Shown: positions 45,176 to 53,943 of the stretch, piece by piece
Layout: every line of letters begins with the position of its first letter
Position numbering within the stretch: position 1 is the stretch's first letter
Origin: Ramlibacter lithotrophicus
GTDB lineage: Bacteria; Pseudomonadota; Gammaproteobacteria; Burkholderiales; Burkholderiaceae_C
Assembly (NCBI RefSeq): GCF_012184415.1
Contig: NZ_VTOX01000013.1
Coordinates: 86,425 to 150,424, forward strand
Length of the DNA: 64,000 bases
Direction: 5' to 3'
The notes under the pieces: model-generated
Told to the model about the DNA's origin: nothing
Seen by the model: the letters and a program-made list of their open reading frames with translations, nothing else
The model's database searches: none
Translations under genes and position numbers: made by a program

Positions 45176-45264
45176 CATGGGCTTCGCGCGCCTGCCCTGC
45201 GCGTTCTTTCGCCAACTTTCCAGGCCTCGCCTCCAGCGCGGGCCTTCCGATACAGGAGCCCATC

Positions 45265-45447
45265 ATGGCCGTTCAACAGAACAAGAAATCGCCGTCCAAG
45301 CGCGGCATGCACCGCTCGCACAACGCGCTGGTGGTGCCCGGCATCGCCGTGGAGCCGACCACCGGCGAAACCCACCTGCGTCACCACATCAGCCCCACCG
45401 GCTTCTACCGTGGCCGCAAGGTGCTGAAGACCAAGAACGAAGCCTGA
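45265..45447 (+). CDS. rpmF: 50S ribosomal protein L32
   Basis: A 60-residue ribosomal protein: MAVQQNKKSPSKRGMHRSHN then the L32 core, ending GFYRGRKVLKTKNEA. This is the version without the zinc-binding cysteines. AGGAG lies upstream of the ATG. It precedes plsX as in most proteobacteria, with a strong stem-loop in between. Confidence 0.97.
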   Translation: MAVQQNKKSPSKRGMHRSHNALVVPGIAVEPTTGETHLRHHISPTGFYRGRKVLKTKNEA

Positions 45448-45466
45448 ACCCGGCTGGCTTCGCGGC

Positions 45467-45502
45467 AAGGCCCGGCTGCTGGCGCAGCACGGGCCTTTGT
45501 TC
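45467..45502 (+). terminator. Stem-loop terminator/attenuator between rpmF and plsX
   Basis: AAGGCCCG-GCTGC, loop TGGC or so, GCAGC-A-CGGGCCTT followed by TGTTCT forms a 13-bp stem with one bulge, starting about 20 bases after the rpmF stop. It would trim L32 transcripts and let a fraction read through into plsX and the fab genes. Confidence 0.6.
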
Positions 45503-45571
45503 TATGCGCCGCCGCTTCGCCGCGCCCGGCGCGCCCTGGATGCCTCTCCAAAAGGCTCTACATTTGAGGCC

Positions 45572-46627
45572 ATGACTACTCTGGCTGTTGACTGCATGGG
45601 GGGCGACCACGGCCCCCAGGTCACCTTGCCCGCCTGCCGGCATTTTCTCGAGCGGCACCCCGAGGCGCACCTGCTGCTGGTCGGCGCGCCCGACAGCCTG
45701 TCCGCGTTCCAGCACCCGCGCGCCACCGCCCTGCATGCCTCCGAAGTGGTGGCCATGGACGACTCGGTCGAGATTGCGTTGCGGCGCAAGAAGGACTCCT
45801 CGATGCGGGTGTCGATCCAGCAGGTGAAGGACGGCCGGGCCGACGCGGCCGTGTCGGCCGGCAACACCGGCGCGCTGATGGCACTGGCCCGCTACCTGCT
45901 CAAGACCGTGGAGGGGATCGACCGGCCAGCCATCGCCTCGCCGATGCCCAATGCGAAGGGCGGCGCCACCACCGTGCTGGACCTCGGCGCCAACGTCGAC
46001 TGCACCGAGCAGCACCTGCTGCAGTTCGCGGTCATGGGCTCGGCCCTGGTGTCGGCGATGAACGAGGACGAGGCTCCTTCGGTCGGACTGCTCAACATCG
46101 GCGAGGAGGTGATCAAGGGCAGCGAGGTGATCAAGCGCGCCGGCGAGCTGCTGCGCGCCGCGGCCGCCTCGGGGGACCTCAATTTCCTCGGCAACGTCGA
46201 GGGCAACGACATCTACAAGGGCACCGTCGACATCGTCGTGTGCGACGGCTTCGTCGGCAACGTGATGCTCAAGACGAGCGAAGGGCTGGCGACCATGGTC
46301 GGCGGCTTCCTGCGCGAGGAGTTCTCACGCCATCCGCTGACGAAGCTGGCGGCGCTGGTCGCCTATCCGGTCCTCGCCGCGTTCAAGAAGCGCGTCGACT
46401 ATCGCCGCTACAACGGCGCCGCGCTGCTCGGGCTGCGCGGGCTGGTCTTCAAGAGCCACGGCTCGGCGGACGCGTTCGCCTTCGAGCACGCCCTCAACCG
46501 CGCGTATGATGCGGCCCGGCACAAGCTGCTGGAGCGCGTGCAGGCGCGCATCGCGCATGCGCGGCCGCTGCTGGTCTCCCCCGCGGACGACGCGCAGCCG
46601 CTCGAAAAGATGCTCACTTCCTCATGA
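45572..46627 (+). CDS. plsX: Phosphate acyltransferase PlsX
   Basis: Converts acyl-ACP to acyl-phosphate for phospholipid synthesis. The 351-residue protein starts MTTLAVDCMGGDHGP, with SAGNTGALMALARY, GANVDC and NVEGNDIYKGTVDIVVCDGFVGNV shortened as EGNDIYKG...CDGFVGN, and RRYNGAALLGLRGLVFKSHGSAD near the C-terminus (written in part: GAALLGLRG, KSHGSAD). It overlaps fabH by four bases (46624-46627). Confidence 0.96.
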   Translation: MTTLAVDCMGGDHGPQVTLPACRHFLERHPEAHLLLVGAPDSLSAFQHPRATALHASEVVAMDDSVEIALRRKKDSSMRVSIQQVKDGRADAAVSAGNTGALMALARYLLKTVEGIDRPAIASPMPNAKGGATTVLDLGANVDCTEQHLLQFAVMGSALVSAMNEDEAPSVGLLNIGEEVIKGSEVIKRAGELLRAAAASGDLNFLGNVEGNDIYKGTVDIVVCDGFVGNVMLKTSEGLATMVGGFLREEFSRHPLTKLAALVAYPVLAAFKKRVDYRRYNGAALLGLRGLVFKSHGSADAFAFEHALNRAYDAARHKLLERVQARIAHARPLLVSPADDAQPLEKMLTSS

Positions 46628-47601
46628 CCACATATTCGCGCATCGCCGGGACGGGCAGTTTCCTGCCGCCCCGCCGCGTCACCAACGCCGAACTGGCCGC
46701 CGAACTGGCGGCGCGCGGGGTCGAGACCTCGGACGACTGGATCGTGGAGCGCACCGGCATCCGGGCCCGCCACTTCGCGGAGCCGGACGTGACGTCGAGC
46801 GACCTCGGTGCGCAGGCCGCGCGGCGCGCCATGGAGGCTGCGGGCGTCGGCCCGCAGGACATCGACCTCATCATCGTGGCGACGTCGACCCCCGACATGG
46901 TCTTCCCGTCGGCGGCCTGCATCCTGCAGCACAAGCTGGGCATCGCCGGTTGCCCGGCGTTCGACGTGCAGGCGGTCTGCAGCGGCTTCGTCTACGCGCT
47001 GACCATCGCCGACGCGATGATCCGCACCGGCAGCGCGAGCAAGGCGCTGGTGATCGGCGCCGAAGTGTTCTCGCGCATCCTGGACTTCGACGACCGCACG
47101 ACGTGCGTGCTGTTCGGCGACGGCGCCGGCGCCGTCGTCCTGGAAGCCTCCGATACGCCCGGCATTCTCGCCACCGACCTGCACGCCGACGGCAGGCATG
47201 TCGGCATCCTGTGCGTCCCGGGCACCGTGTCAGGCGGCAAGGTGCTCGGCGACCCGCTGCTGAAGATGGACGGCCAGGCCGTGTTCAAGCTGGCCGTGGG
47301 CGTGCTCGAGAGCGCGGCCCGGGCGGCGTTGGCCAAGGCCGGTCGCACCGAGGCCGACATCGACTGGCTCATTCCGCACCAGGCCAACATCCGCATCATG
47401 CAGGGCACGGCCCGGAAGCTGAAGCTGCCGCTGGACAAGGTGATCGTCACCGTCGACCAGCACGGCAACACCTCGGCCGCCTCGATCCCGCTCGCGCTCG
47501 ATGCGGCGGTGCGCGGCGGCAGGATCGCCCGCGGCGACACGCTGATGCTCGAGGGCGTCGGCGGCGGCTTCACGTGGGGCGCGGTGCTGCTCGACTTCTG
47601 A
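46624..47601 (+). CDS. fabH: 3-oxoacyl-ACP synthase III (FabH)
   Basis: Starts fatty acid elongation by condensing acetyl-CoA with malonyl-ACP. The catalytic triad of the 325-residue protein is C119 (VQAVCSGFVYAL), H252 (LIPHQANIRIM) and N282 (DQHGNTSAAS). The C-terminal GVGGGFTWGAVLLDF is standard. ATG 46624 overlaps the plsX stop, and fabD follows after 40 bp. Confidence 0.97.
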   Translation: MTTYSRIAGTGSFLPPRRVTNAELAAELAARGVETSDDWIVERTGIRARHFAEPDVTSSDLGAQAARRAMEAAGVGPQDIDLIIVATSTPDMVFPSAACILQHKLGIAGCPAFDVQAVCSGFVYALTIADAMIRTGSASKALVIGAEVFSRILDFDDRTTCVLFGDGAGAVVLEASDTPGILATDLHADGRHVGILCVPGTVSGGKVLGDPLLKMDGQAVFKLAVGVLESAARAALAKAGRTEADIDWLIPHQANIRIMQGTARKLKLPLDKVIVTVDQHGNTSAASIPLALDAAVRGGRIARGDTLMLEGVGGGFTWGAVLLDF

Positions 47602-47641
47602 GCGCACGCCGGTCCCGCTTTTCCCTCGCGAGAGAGCAACC

Positions 47642-48592
47642 ATGAAATCGTTTGCATTCGTCTTTCCGGGCCAGGGCTCGCAGGCCGTCGGCATGCTCGA
47701 CGCCTGGGGCGACCACCCGGCTGTCGCCGCCACCGTCAAGGAAGCGTCCCACGCCCTGGGCGAGGACGTCGGCCGCCTGATCAAGGAAGGTCCCAAGGAG
47801 ACGCTGGCCCTCACGACCAACACCCAGCCGGTGATGCTGGTGGCCGGCGTGGCGGCCTGGCGCGCGTGGCTGGCCGAGGGCGGCGCGCCGCCCTCGGTCG
47901 TCGCCGGCCACTCGCTGGGCGAATACTCGGCGCTGGTCGCCTCCGGCGTGCTCACGCTGGCCGACGCGGCGCCGCTGGTGCGCTTTCGCGCGCAGGCCAT
48001 GCAGGAGGCGGTGCCGGTCGGCACCGGCGCGATGGCGGCCATCCTCGGCCTCGCGGCACAGCAGGTCGTCGACGGCTGCGCCGAAGCGGTGCGCACGTTC
48101 GGCACGAACAGCGGCGAGGTCGTCGAGGCCGTGAACTTCAACGATCCGGTGCAGACCGTGATCGCCGGCAGCAAGGCCGCCGTCGAGAAGGCCTGCGAGG
48201 TGCTCAAGGCCAACGGGGCCAAGCGGGCGCTGCCGTTGCCGGTGTCCGCCCCGTTCCATTCCAGCCTGATGAAGCCGGCCGCGGAACGGCTGCAGCGCCA
48301 GCTCGCCGCCACGGCCTTTGCCGCGCCGCGCATCCCGGTCGTGAACAACATCGAGGCCAAGGTCGAATCCGATCCCGACCGCATCCGCGCCGCGCTGTAC
48401 CAGCAGGCGTTCGGGCCGGTGCGCTGGGTCGACTGCGTGCGCGCCATCGCGGCGATGGGTGCGTCCGCGATCGTCGAGTGCGGCCCTGGCAAGGTGCTGG
48501 CCGGCATGACCAAGCGCATCGCGCCGGAACTCACGTCCGCGGCGATGTACGACCCGGCCACCCTCGCCGAAGTGAAGGGAGTGCTTGCATGA
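47642..48592 (+). CDS. fabD: Malonyl-CoA:ACP transacylase (FabD)
   Basis: Loads malonyl units onto ACP. The 316-residue protein has the QGSQAVGM start motif, the nucleophile S91 in AGHSLGEYSALVA and the general-base His in SAPFHSSLMKPA. GAGAGAGCAACC precedes the ATG as ribosome site. The stop overlaps the fabG start (ATGA at 48589-48592). Confidence 0.97.
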   Translation: MKSFAFVFPGQGSQAVGMLDAWGDHPAVAATVKEASHALGEDVGRLIKEGPKETLALTTNTQPVMLVAGVAAWRAWLAEGGAPPSVVAGHSLGEYSALVASGVLTLADAAPLVRFRAQAMQEAVPVGTGAMAAILGLAAQQVVDGCAEAVRTFGTNSGEVVEAVNFNDPVQTVIAGSKAAVEKACEVLKANGAKRALPLPVSAPFHSSLMKPAAERLQRQLAATAFAAPRIPVVNNIEAKVESDPDRIRAALYQQAFGPVRWVDCVRAIAAMGASAIVECGPGKVLAGMTKRIAPELTSAAMYDPATLAEVKGVLA

Positions 48593-49335
48593 CCGCCAGC
48601 ATGCAGGGCCAGGTGGCGCTGGTCACCGGCGCGAGCCGCGGCATCGGCGCGGCGATCGCGCTGGAACTGGCGCAGCAGGGAATGAAGGTGGTGGGCACGG
48701 CGACGTCGGAGGCTGGCGCCACGGCGATCGGGCAGGCGCTTTCGGCCTGGCCGGGCTGCTCGGGCGCCGTCCTCGACGTCAACGACGGTGCCGCCGCGCA
48801 GGCGCTGGTGGACCGGGTCGCCGCCGGGCAGGGCGGCCTGCACGTCCTCGTGAACAATGCGGGCATCACCCGGGACATGCTCGCGATGCGCCTGAAGGAC
48901 GAGGACTGGGACGCCGTCCTCGACACCAATCTCAAGGCGGTGTTCCGCATGTGCCGCGCCGCCATGAAGACGATGATGAAGCAGCGCTACGGCCGGATGA
49001 TCAACATCACGTCGGTCGTCGGCGCGAGCGGCAACCCGGGCCAGGCGAACTACGCCGCGGCCAAGGCCGGCGTGGCCGGCATGACGCGCGCGCTGGCGCG
49101 CGAACTGGGCAGCCGCAAGATCACCGTCAACTGCATCGCGCCCGGCTTCATCGAGACCGACATGACCGCCGGCCTGCCGCCGGCGCAGCAGGAGGGGTTG
49201 TTGCAGCAGATTCCGCTGGGCCACCTCGGGCAGCCGGCGGACATCGCTTTTGCCGTCGCCTTCCTGGCGTCGCCCCGGGCCGGCTACGTGACAGGCCAGG
49301 AAATCCACGTCAACGGCGGCATGTACATGGCGTGA
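48589..49335 (+). CDS. fabG: 3-oxoacyl-ACP reductase (FabG)
   Basis: An NADPH-dependent short-chain reductase of 248 residues performing the first reduction of each elongation cycle. Cofactor loop TGASRGIGAA, NNAG motif in VLVNNAGITRD, catalytic Ser in ITSVVGASGNPGQ, and the YAAAKAG Tyr-Lys pair are visible. It starts at ATG 48589. It is followed by a 12-bp perfect GC hairpin (49342-49370) before acpP. Confidence 0.96.
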   Translation: MTASMQGQVALVTGASRGIGAAIALELAQQGMKVVGTATSEAGATAIGQALSAWPGCSGAVLDVNDGAAAQALVDRVAAGQGGLHVLVNNAGITRDMLAMRLKDEDWDAVLDTNLKAVFRMCRAAMKTMMKQRYGRMINITSVVGASGNPGQANYAAAKAGVAGMTRALARELGSRKITVNCIAPGFIETDMTAGLPPAQQEGLLQQIPLGHLGQPADIAFAVAFLASPRAGYVTGQEIHVNGGMYMA

Positions 49336-49341
49336 AGCGCG

Positions 49342-49370
49342 CCGGCCGCGCGGCCCGTCCGCGCGGCCGG
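49342..49370 (+). terminator. GC-rich stem-loop between fabG and acpP
   Basis: CCGGCCGCGCGG, loop CCCGT, CCGCGCGGCCGG: a perfect 12-bp stem starting seven bases after the fabG stop. No T-run follows, so it is more likely a pause or 3'-end protection structure than a strong intrinsic terminator. It separates the fab transcript from acpP, which has its own promoter-like TAAAAT at 49430-49435. Confidence 0.45.
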
Positions 49371-49429
49371 GTCCATGCCGGCGGAGCCGCCCCGTCCGGG
49401 GCCGGCCCCGAACGGTCGTGGTGGGGCGC

Positions 49430-49435
49430 TAAAAT
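49430..49435 (+). promoter_or_regulatory. Candidate -10 box of an acpP promoter
   Basis: TAAAAT lies 35 bp before the acpP start in otherwise GC-rich sequence. The expected -35 region is not a good match. A separate acpP promoter would be sensible because ACP is needed in large excess over the enzymes. Confidence 0.35.
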
Positions 49436-49469
49436 CGCGGATTCATTCACAAACCCTCTGAGGGAACCC

Positions 49470-49709
49470 ATGAGCGATATCGAAGCACGTGTCAAGAAAA
49501 TCATCGCCGAGCAACTCGGCGTGGAAGAGTCGCAGGTCACCAACGAAAAGGCTTTCGTGGCCGACCTCGGTGCCGACTCGCTTGACACGGTGGAACTGGT
49601 GATGGCGCTCGAAGACGAGTTCGGCATCGAGATCCCCGACGAGGACGCGGAGAAGATCACCACGGTGCAGAACGCCATCGACTACGCCAACGCGCACCAG
49701 AAGGCCTGA
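49470..49709 (+). CDS. acpP: Acyl carrier protein
   Basis: The 79-residue acidic carrier that holds growing acyl chains on phosphopantetheine. The modified serine is S37 in LGADSLDTVELVMALEDEF. Start MSDIEARVKKIIAEQLG is typical. GAGGGAACCC precedes the ATG. The activating enzyme AcpS is encoded about 12.5 kb further on at 62230. Confidence 0.98.
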   Translation: MSDIEARVKKIIAEQLGVEESQVTNEKAFVADLGADSLDTVELVMALEDEFGIEIPDEDAEKITTVQNAIDYANAHQKA

Positions 49710-49799
49710 GCGAATGCCCGCTGTCGAGAATCGCCTCCAGTCGCAGCACCCTCCCGCTCGGGGTGACGCGGCTTGCGCCGTCCACTCGGGAGCGCCGGC

Positions 49800-51047
49800 A
49801 TGACGCGCCGCCGCGTGGTCGTCACGGGACTGGGCTGCGTGTCGCCGGTCGGCAATTCGGTCGGCGAGTCGTGGGCCACGCTCCTGGCGGGCACGAGCGG
49901 CATCGACCTGATCACGCAATTCGACGCCGCCAACTTCGGCTGCCGGTTCGCCGGCGAGGTCAAGGGCTTCAACATCGGCGACTACATGCCCGAGAAGGAA
50001 GCCCGCCACATGGACCGCTTCATCCATCTGGGACTCGCCGCGGCTTTCCAGGCCGTCAAGGACAGTGGCTTGCCCACCGGCGACGCGCTCGATCCGGAAC
50101 TGGCGGCGCGCATCGGCTGCAACATCGGGTCGGGCATCGGCGGCCTGCCGATGATCGAGCAGACGCACGCCGAGCTGGCCTCGCGCGGTCCCCGCCGGAT
50201 CTCGCCGTTCTTCGTGCCGGCCTCCATCATCAACATGATCTCGGGGCACGTGTCGATCAAGTTCGGCTACAAGGGTCCCAACATCGCGGTCGTCACCGCC
50301 TGCACGACCGGCCTGCACGCGATCGGCCTGTCGGGCCGCCTGATCGAAAGCGGCGACGCCGACGTCATGATTGCCGGCGGCGCGGAATCCTGCGTGTCGC
50401 CGCTGGGCATCGGCGGTTTCGCCGCGGCCCGCGCGCTTTCCACCCGCAACGACGACCCGAAGACCGCCTCCCGCCCCTGGGACAAGGACCGCGACGGCTT
50501 CGTGCTCGGCGAAGGCGCCGGCGTGCTGGTGCTCGAGGAATACGAGCATGCGAAGGCCCGCGGCGCGAAGATCTATGCCGAGCTGGCCGGATTTGCCATG
50601 AGCGCCGACGCCTACCACATGACCGCGCCGGACGTGGACGGGCCCCGCCGGGCCATGGTCGGCGCGCTGCGCAACGCGGGCATCAACGCCGACCAGGTCG
50701 ATTACCTGAACGCCCATGGCACTTCCACGCCGCTCGGCGACCTCAACGAGAGCAACGCCATCAAGCTCGCGCTCGGCGAACACGCGCGCAAGGTGGTGGT
50801 CAATTCCACCAAGTCCATGACCGGCCACCTGCTGGGCGGGGCCGGCGGGATCGAGTCGGTGTTCACCGTGCTGGCCGTGCACGAGCAGAAGAGCCCGCCG
50901 ACCATCAACATCTTCAACCAGGACCCCGAGTGCGACCTGGACTACTGCGCCAACACGGCGCGTGACATGAAGATCGAGGTGGCGATGAAGAACAACTTCG
51001 GCTTCGGCGGCACCAACGGCACGCTCGTCTTCAAGCGGGCCGGCTGA
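49800..51047 (+). CDS. fabF: 3-oxoacyl-ACP synthase II (FabF)
   Basis: Elongating condensing enzyme, 415 residues. The nucleophile C168 lies in VTACTTGLHA, and the two active-site histidines in NAHGTSTPLGD and KSMTGHLLGGAGG. ATG 49800 (MTRRRVVVTGLG) is the family start; a frame-open upstream extension is ignored. A 90-bp gap separates it from acpP, and the C-terminal FGFGGTNGTLVFKR is intact. Confidence 0.97.
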   Translation: MTRRRVVVTGLGCVSPVGNSVGESWATLLAGTSGIDLITQFDAANFGCRFAGEVKGFNIGDYMPEKEARHMDRFIHLGLAAAFQAVKDSGLPTGDALDPELAARIGCNIGSGIGGLPMIEQTHAELASRGPRRISPFFVPASIINMISGHVSIKFGYKGPNIAVVTACTTGLHAIGLSGRLIESGDADVMIAGGAESCVSPLGIGGFAAARALSTRNDDPKTASRPWDKDRDGFVLGEGAGVLVLEEYEHAKARGAKIYAELAGFAMSADAYHMTAPDVDGPRRAMVGALRNAGINADQVDYLNAHGTSTPLGDLNESNAIKLALGEHARKVVVNSTKSMTGHLLGGAGGIESVFTVLAVHEQKSPPTINIFNQDPECDLDYCANTARDMKIEVAMKNNFGFGGTNGTLVFKRAG

Positions 51048-51093
51048 GGTGCGCTGCCCGCAACGCGCCCGCGACTGAAGAACCGGCGGCAGC

Positions 51094-51552
51094 ATGCACG
51101 ACGCCCCATCGGTGAGCTATCCGGTGGGGCGTTCTCGTTGGGCGGGCGCCTTCGCCGCAGCCTTGTGGCTGTGCGGGCTGGCCGGGGCGCTGCTCTGGGC
51201 CGCCCAGGCCGAGGTGGCTTTCTGGCGGCTGGCACTGGCCTGGGCGGCGGTGGCCGTTGCCGGGCTGGTCGCCCTGCTGGCCTGGTGGCGCGCGCCGCGC
51301 GGCGTGCTGGCCTGGGACGGGTCGGCCTGGACGTGGACGCCAGACGGCGGCCACGGCCTGCCTGGCGAAGTGCGGGTCGCCCTCGATGCCCAGCACCTGG
51401 TGCTCGTGCGCTTCCGGGCAGCCGGCGGCGGTGCCTGGTTCTGGCTGGAGCGCGGCGGCGGCGAACGGTGGGATGAGCTGCGGCGTGCGGTATATTCGCG
51501 CGCCGAACCCGCAGCGCTGCCGGATGCCGAGCCGCCGGCAGCGAAACCATGA
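51094..51552 (+). CDS. Small membrane protein between fabF and rpoE, unknown function
   Basis: A 152-residue protein I cannot name. Two hydrophobic helices (about 16-37 and 43-65) are followed by a soluble C-terminal part rich in Gly/Trp (WDGSAWTWTPDGGHG, WFWLERGGGERWDELRRAVYS). The overall form, two helices and a WxL-like tail, recalls the toxin-like YgfX/Cpta membrane proteins, but the match is weak. Its stop overlaps the rpoE start by four bases, so it probably shares the sigma-E transcript. Confidence 0.7.
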   Translation: MHDAPSVSYPVGRSRWAGAFAAALWLCGLAGALLWAAQAEVAFWRLALAWAAVAVAGLVALLAWWRAPRGVLAWDGSAWTWTPDGGHGLPGEVRVALDAQHLVLVRFRAAGGGAWFWLERGGGERWDELRRAVYSRAEPAALPDAEPPAAKP

Positions 51553-52187
51553 CAAGAACGACTCCCGCTCCTCCCCCCAGCCCGGCGGACACCGACCTGA
51601 TGCTGGTGGAGCGCACCGTAGCCGGGGACCAGAAGGCCTACGAGCTGCTGGTGATCAAGTACCAGCGCCGCATCGAGCGGCTGATCGGGCGAATGGTGCG
51701 CGACTCGGACCTGGTCGAGGACATCGCGCAGGAGACCTTCATCCGGGCGTACCGGGCCCTCAGCCAGTTCCGCGGCGAGGCCCAGTTCTACACCTGGTTG
51801 TACCGGATCGCGGTCAATACCGCCAAGAAGGCCCTGGTGGACCTGAAGCGCGATCCGCTGGTTTCGGAGACCACCTTGCGCGGCGGCGGCGACGAGGAAG
51901 ATGAAACTTCCTCGGTGGAGAACGAACTAACCAGCGCCGAAACCCCCGAAACCGTGCTGGCGGCCAAGGAAATCGCGGCCGCCGTCAACTCGGCCATGGA
52001 GGCGCTGCCGGACGAACTGCGGCAGGCGGTGACCTTGCGCGAGATCGACGGTCTGAGCTACGAAGAGATCGCGGAAGTGATGAATTGCCCCATCGGGACC
52101 GTGCGTTCGCGGATCTTCCGGGCGCGCGAGGCGATTTCGGCCAAGGTCAAGCCCATGCTGGAAAACCAGACGGGCAAGCGCTGGTGA
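51549..52187 (+). CDS. rpoE: RNA polymerase sigma factor RpoE (AlgU)
   Basis: Envelope-stress ECF sigma factor, 212 residues. Region 2 includes VEDIAQETFIRAYRALSQFRGEAQFYTWLYRIAVNTAKK (abbreviated: EDIAQETFIRAYR, FYTWLYRIA) and region 4 LREIDGLSYEEIAEVMNCPIGTVRSRIFRARE (abbreviated: DGLSYEEIAEVM, IGTVRSRIFRAR). The acidic linker GGGDEEDETSSVE is somewhat long. It heads the rpoE-rseA-rseB-protease operon, whose products hold it inactive until misfolded outer-membrane proteins appear. Confidence 0.96.
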   Translation: MTRTTPAPPPSPADTDLMLVERTVAGDQKAYELLVIKYQRRIERLIGRMVRDSDLVEDIAQETFIRAYRALSQFRGEAQFYTWLYRIAVNTAKKALVDLKRDPLVSETTLRGGGDEEDETSSVENELTSAETPETVLAAKEIAAAVNSAMEALPDELRQAVTLREIDGLSYEEIAEVMNCPIGTVRSRIFRAREAISAKVKPMLENQTGKRW

Positions 52188-52206
52188 GACGGCGCGAGGT
52201 GATGTG

Positions 52207-52782
52207 ATGGAACAGATGCAGACGCAGGAACTCATTTCGGCGCTGGCCGACGGCCAGCTGCAGGGCGACGCCTTCGCGCGGGGTGTCGAGCTCGCGGCGT
52301 CCGATCCGGCGGCGCGCGAGGCCTGGCAGGCATACCACCTGATCGGCGACGTGCTGCGTTCGGGCGAACTGGCCGTGGCCAGTTCGCCGTCGGCGTTCCT
52401 GGAGCGGCTGCAGCGCCGCCTGCAGGACGAGCCGCCGCTGGTGCCGCGTGCGATGGCGGAAGTCGCCGCAGCGCCGCGGCGCGACGAGGCGGCCAACGAC
52501 CGCAGCTTCCGCTGGAAGATGGTGGCGGGCCTCGCCTCGGTTGCGGCCGTCGGCGCCATGGCGTGGTCCCTGGTGGGCGGGTTGCCGGCCAGGCCGGCTT
52601 CGCCCGAAATTGCCAAGGCGCCTGCCGGCACCGTGCTGACCGCCGGCGAGCAGGGCGTGATGATCCGCAACCCGCAACTTGATGAACTGCTGGCGGCGCA
52701 CCGCCAGCTCGGCGGCGCCTCGGCGTTGCAGATGTCGACGGGCTTCGTGCGCAACGCCACCTTCGAAGCGCCAGGCCGCTGA
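52207..52782 (+). CDS. rseA: Anti-sigma-E factor RseA (MucA)
   Basis: A 191-residue single-span membrane protein that sequesters RpoE. The N-terminal sigma-binding domain (residues 1-60) has ELISALADGQLQGDAF and AWQAYHLIGDVLRSG. The transmembrane helix is about 104-123, and the periplasmic tail that RseB covers follows. ATG 52207 is preferred over GTG one codon earlier. It starts 19 bases after rpoE. Confidence 0.9.
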   Translation: MEQMQTQELISALADGQLQGDAFARGVELAASDPAAREAWQAYHLIGDVLRSGELAVASSPSAFLERLQRRLQDEPPLVPRAMAEVAAAPRRDEAANDRSFRWKMVAGLASVAAVGAMAWSLVGGLPARPASPEIAKAPAGTVLTAGEQGVMIRNPQLDELLAAHRQLGGASALQMSTGFVRNATFEAPGR

Positions 52783-52790
52783 CCCGCAGC

Positions 52791-53840
52791 ATGCACCAGA
52801 CGCAGACGCAGGCGCAGTCGCAGCATCGGGGCGTGGGCCGCCGCAGCATGGTGGCCCTCTGGGGGCTCGGCCTGATCGAGGCCGCGGTGGCGCAATCCGG
52901 CTCGCCCTTGCTGCAGCCGGTGGCCGCGGGCAAGGCCGAGGAGCGCGGCGTCGCCGAGTGGCTCGAGCGCATGCACGAGGCCTCCCGCCGCCGCAACTAT
53001 GTCGGCACGCTGGTCGTCTCGTCCAACACCGGCGCGATGTCCAGCGCGCGCATCTGGCACGCGTGCGACGGCCGCCAGCAGCTGGAGCGGGTGGAGTCGC
53101 TGACCGGCACGCCGCGCTCCACCTTCCGGCGCAACGACGAAGTGGTCACCTTCCTGCCCGAAGCCAGGGTCGCGCGCACCGAGCGGCGCGAGTCGCTGGG
53201 CCTGTTTCCCGACCTGCTGAAGTCCAGCGAGAGCTCGATTCCCGAGTTCTACGCGGCCCGCCGCATTGGCAGCGACCGCGTCGCCGGCTTCACGGCCGAC
53301 GTCGTCCACCTGATGCCGAAGGACCAGCTTCGCTACGGGTATCGCATCTGGAGCGAGAAGAAGAGCGGCCTCGTGGTGAAGCTGCAGACGCTCGACCTCG
53401 ACCACGTCGTGCTCGAGCAGGCGGCGTTTTCCGAATTGCAGCTCGACGCACCGGTGCGTGCGGACAAGCTCAGCCAGATGATGGCCGCCACCGGTGGCTG
53501 GCGCGTCGAGAAGGCGGACGCCGCGAAGTGCAGCGCCGCCGCCGAAGGGTGGCAGCTGCGCGCCGCCGTACCCGGCTTCAAGGCGGTGAACTGCTACAGG
53601 CGTCCGGGCGCGGCTTCGGCCGAAGGCAACATCCAGTGGATCTTTTCGGATGGGCTCGCAGCGGTGTCGCTGTTCCTGGAGACCTACGACGCGAAGCGCC
53701 ACCAGCAGGAAGGGCTGTTCGCGAGCGGTGCCACGCAGACGCTGACGCAGCGCGTGCAGGACTGGTGGCTCACCGCGGTCGGCGAGGCTCCGCCCCAAAC
53801 GCTCAGGGTCTTCGCGCAGAATCTTGAGCGGATCAAATAA
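52791..53840 (+). CDS. rseB: Sigma-E regulatory protein RseB (MucB)
   Basis: Periplasmic protein, 349 residues, that shields RseA from proteolysis and senses lipopolysaccharide and lipoprotein. A leader with RRSMVALWGLGLIEAAVAQ is an export signal. The large domain has WLERMHEASRRRNYVGTLVVSS and the C-terminal domain TGGWRVEK ... IQWIFSDGLAAVSLFLE. It follows rseA by eight bases and leads into the protease gene after a 103-bp gap with a perfect palindrome. Confidence 0.92.
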   Translation: MHQTQTQAQSQHRGVGRRSMVALWGLGLIEAAVAQSGSPLLQPVAAGKAEERGVAEWLERMHEASRRRNYVGTLVVSSNTGAMSSARIWHACDGRQQLERVESLTGTPRSTFRRNDEVVTFLPEARVARTERRESLGLFPDLLKSSESSIPEFYAARRIGSDRVAGFTADVVHLMPKDQLRYGYRIWSEKKSGLVVKLQTLDLDHVVLEQAAFSELQLDAPVRADKLSQMMAATGGWRVEKADAAKCSAAAEGWQLRAAVPGFKAVNCYRRPGAASAEGNIQWIFSDGLAAVSLFLETYDAKRHQQEGLFASGATQTLTQRVQDWWLTAVGEAPPQTLRVFAQNLERIK

Positions 53841-53859
53841 GTCCCCACATACGCGGGAT

Positions 53860-53879
53860 GGCGCCGCTGCAGCGGCGCC
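53860..53879. repeat. 20-bp perfect palindrome between rseB and the DegP-like gene
   Basis: GGCGCCGCTGCAGCGGCGCC, with GATG and CATC flanks extending the pairing after a 2-3-base slip. It lies 20 bases after the rseB stop. Without a T-run it could be a transcript-processing or pause hairpin that sets different protease and regulator levels. Confidence 0.5.
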
Positions 53880-53943
53880 CCCATCCGTGGCCGCATCGCG
53901 TGCCGGCGCCCAGCATTGCAGATTGCGTTTGAGAGAGGTCGAT

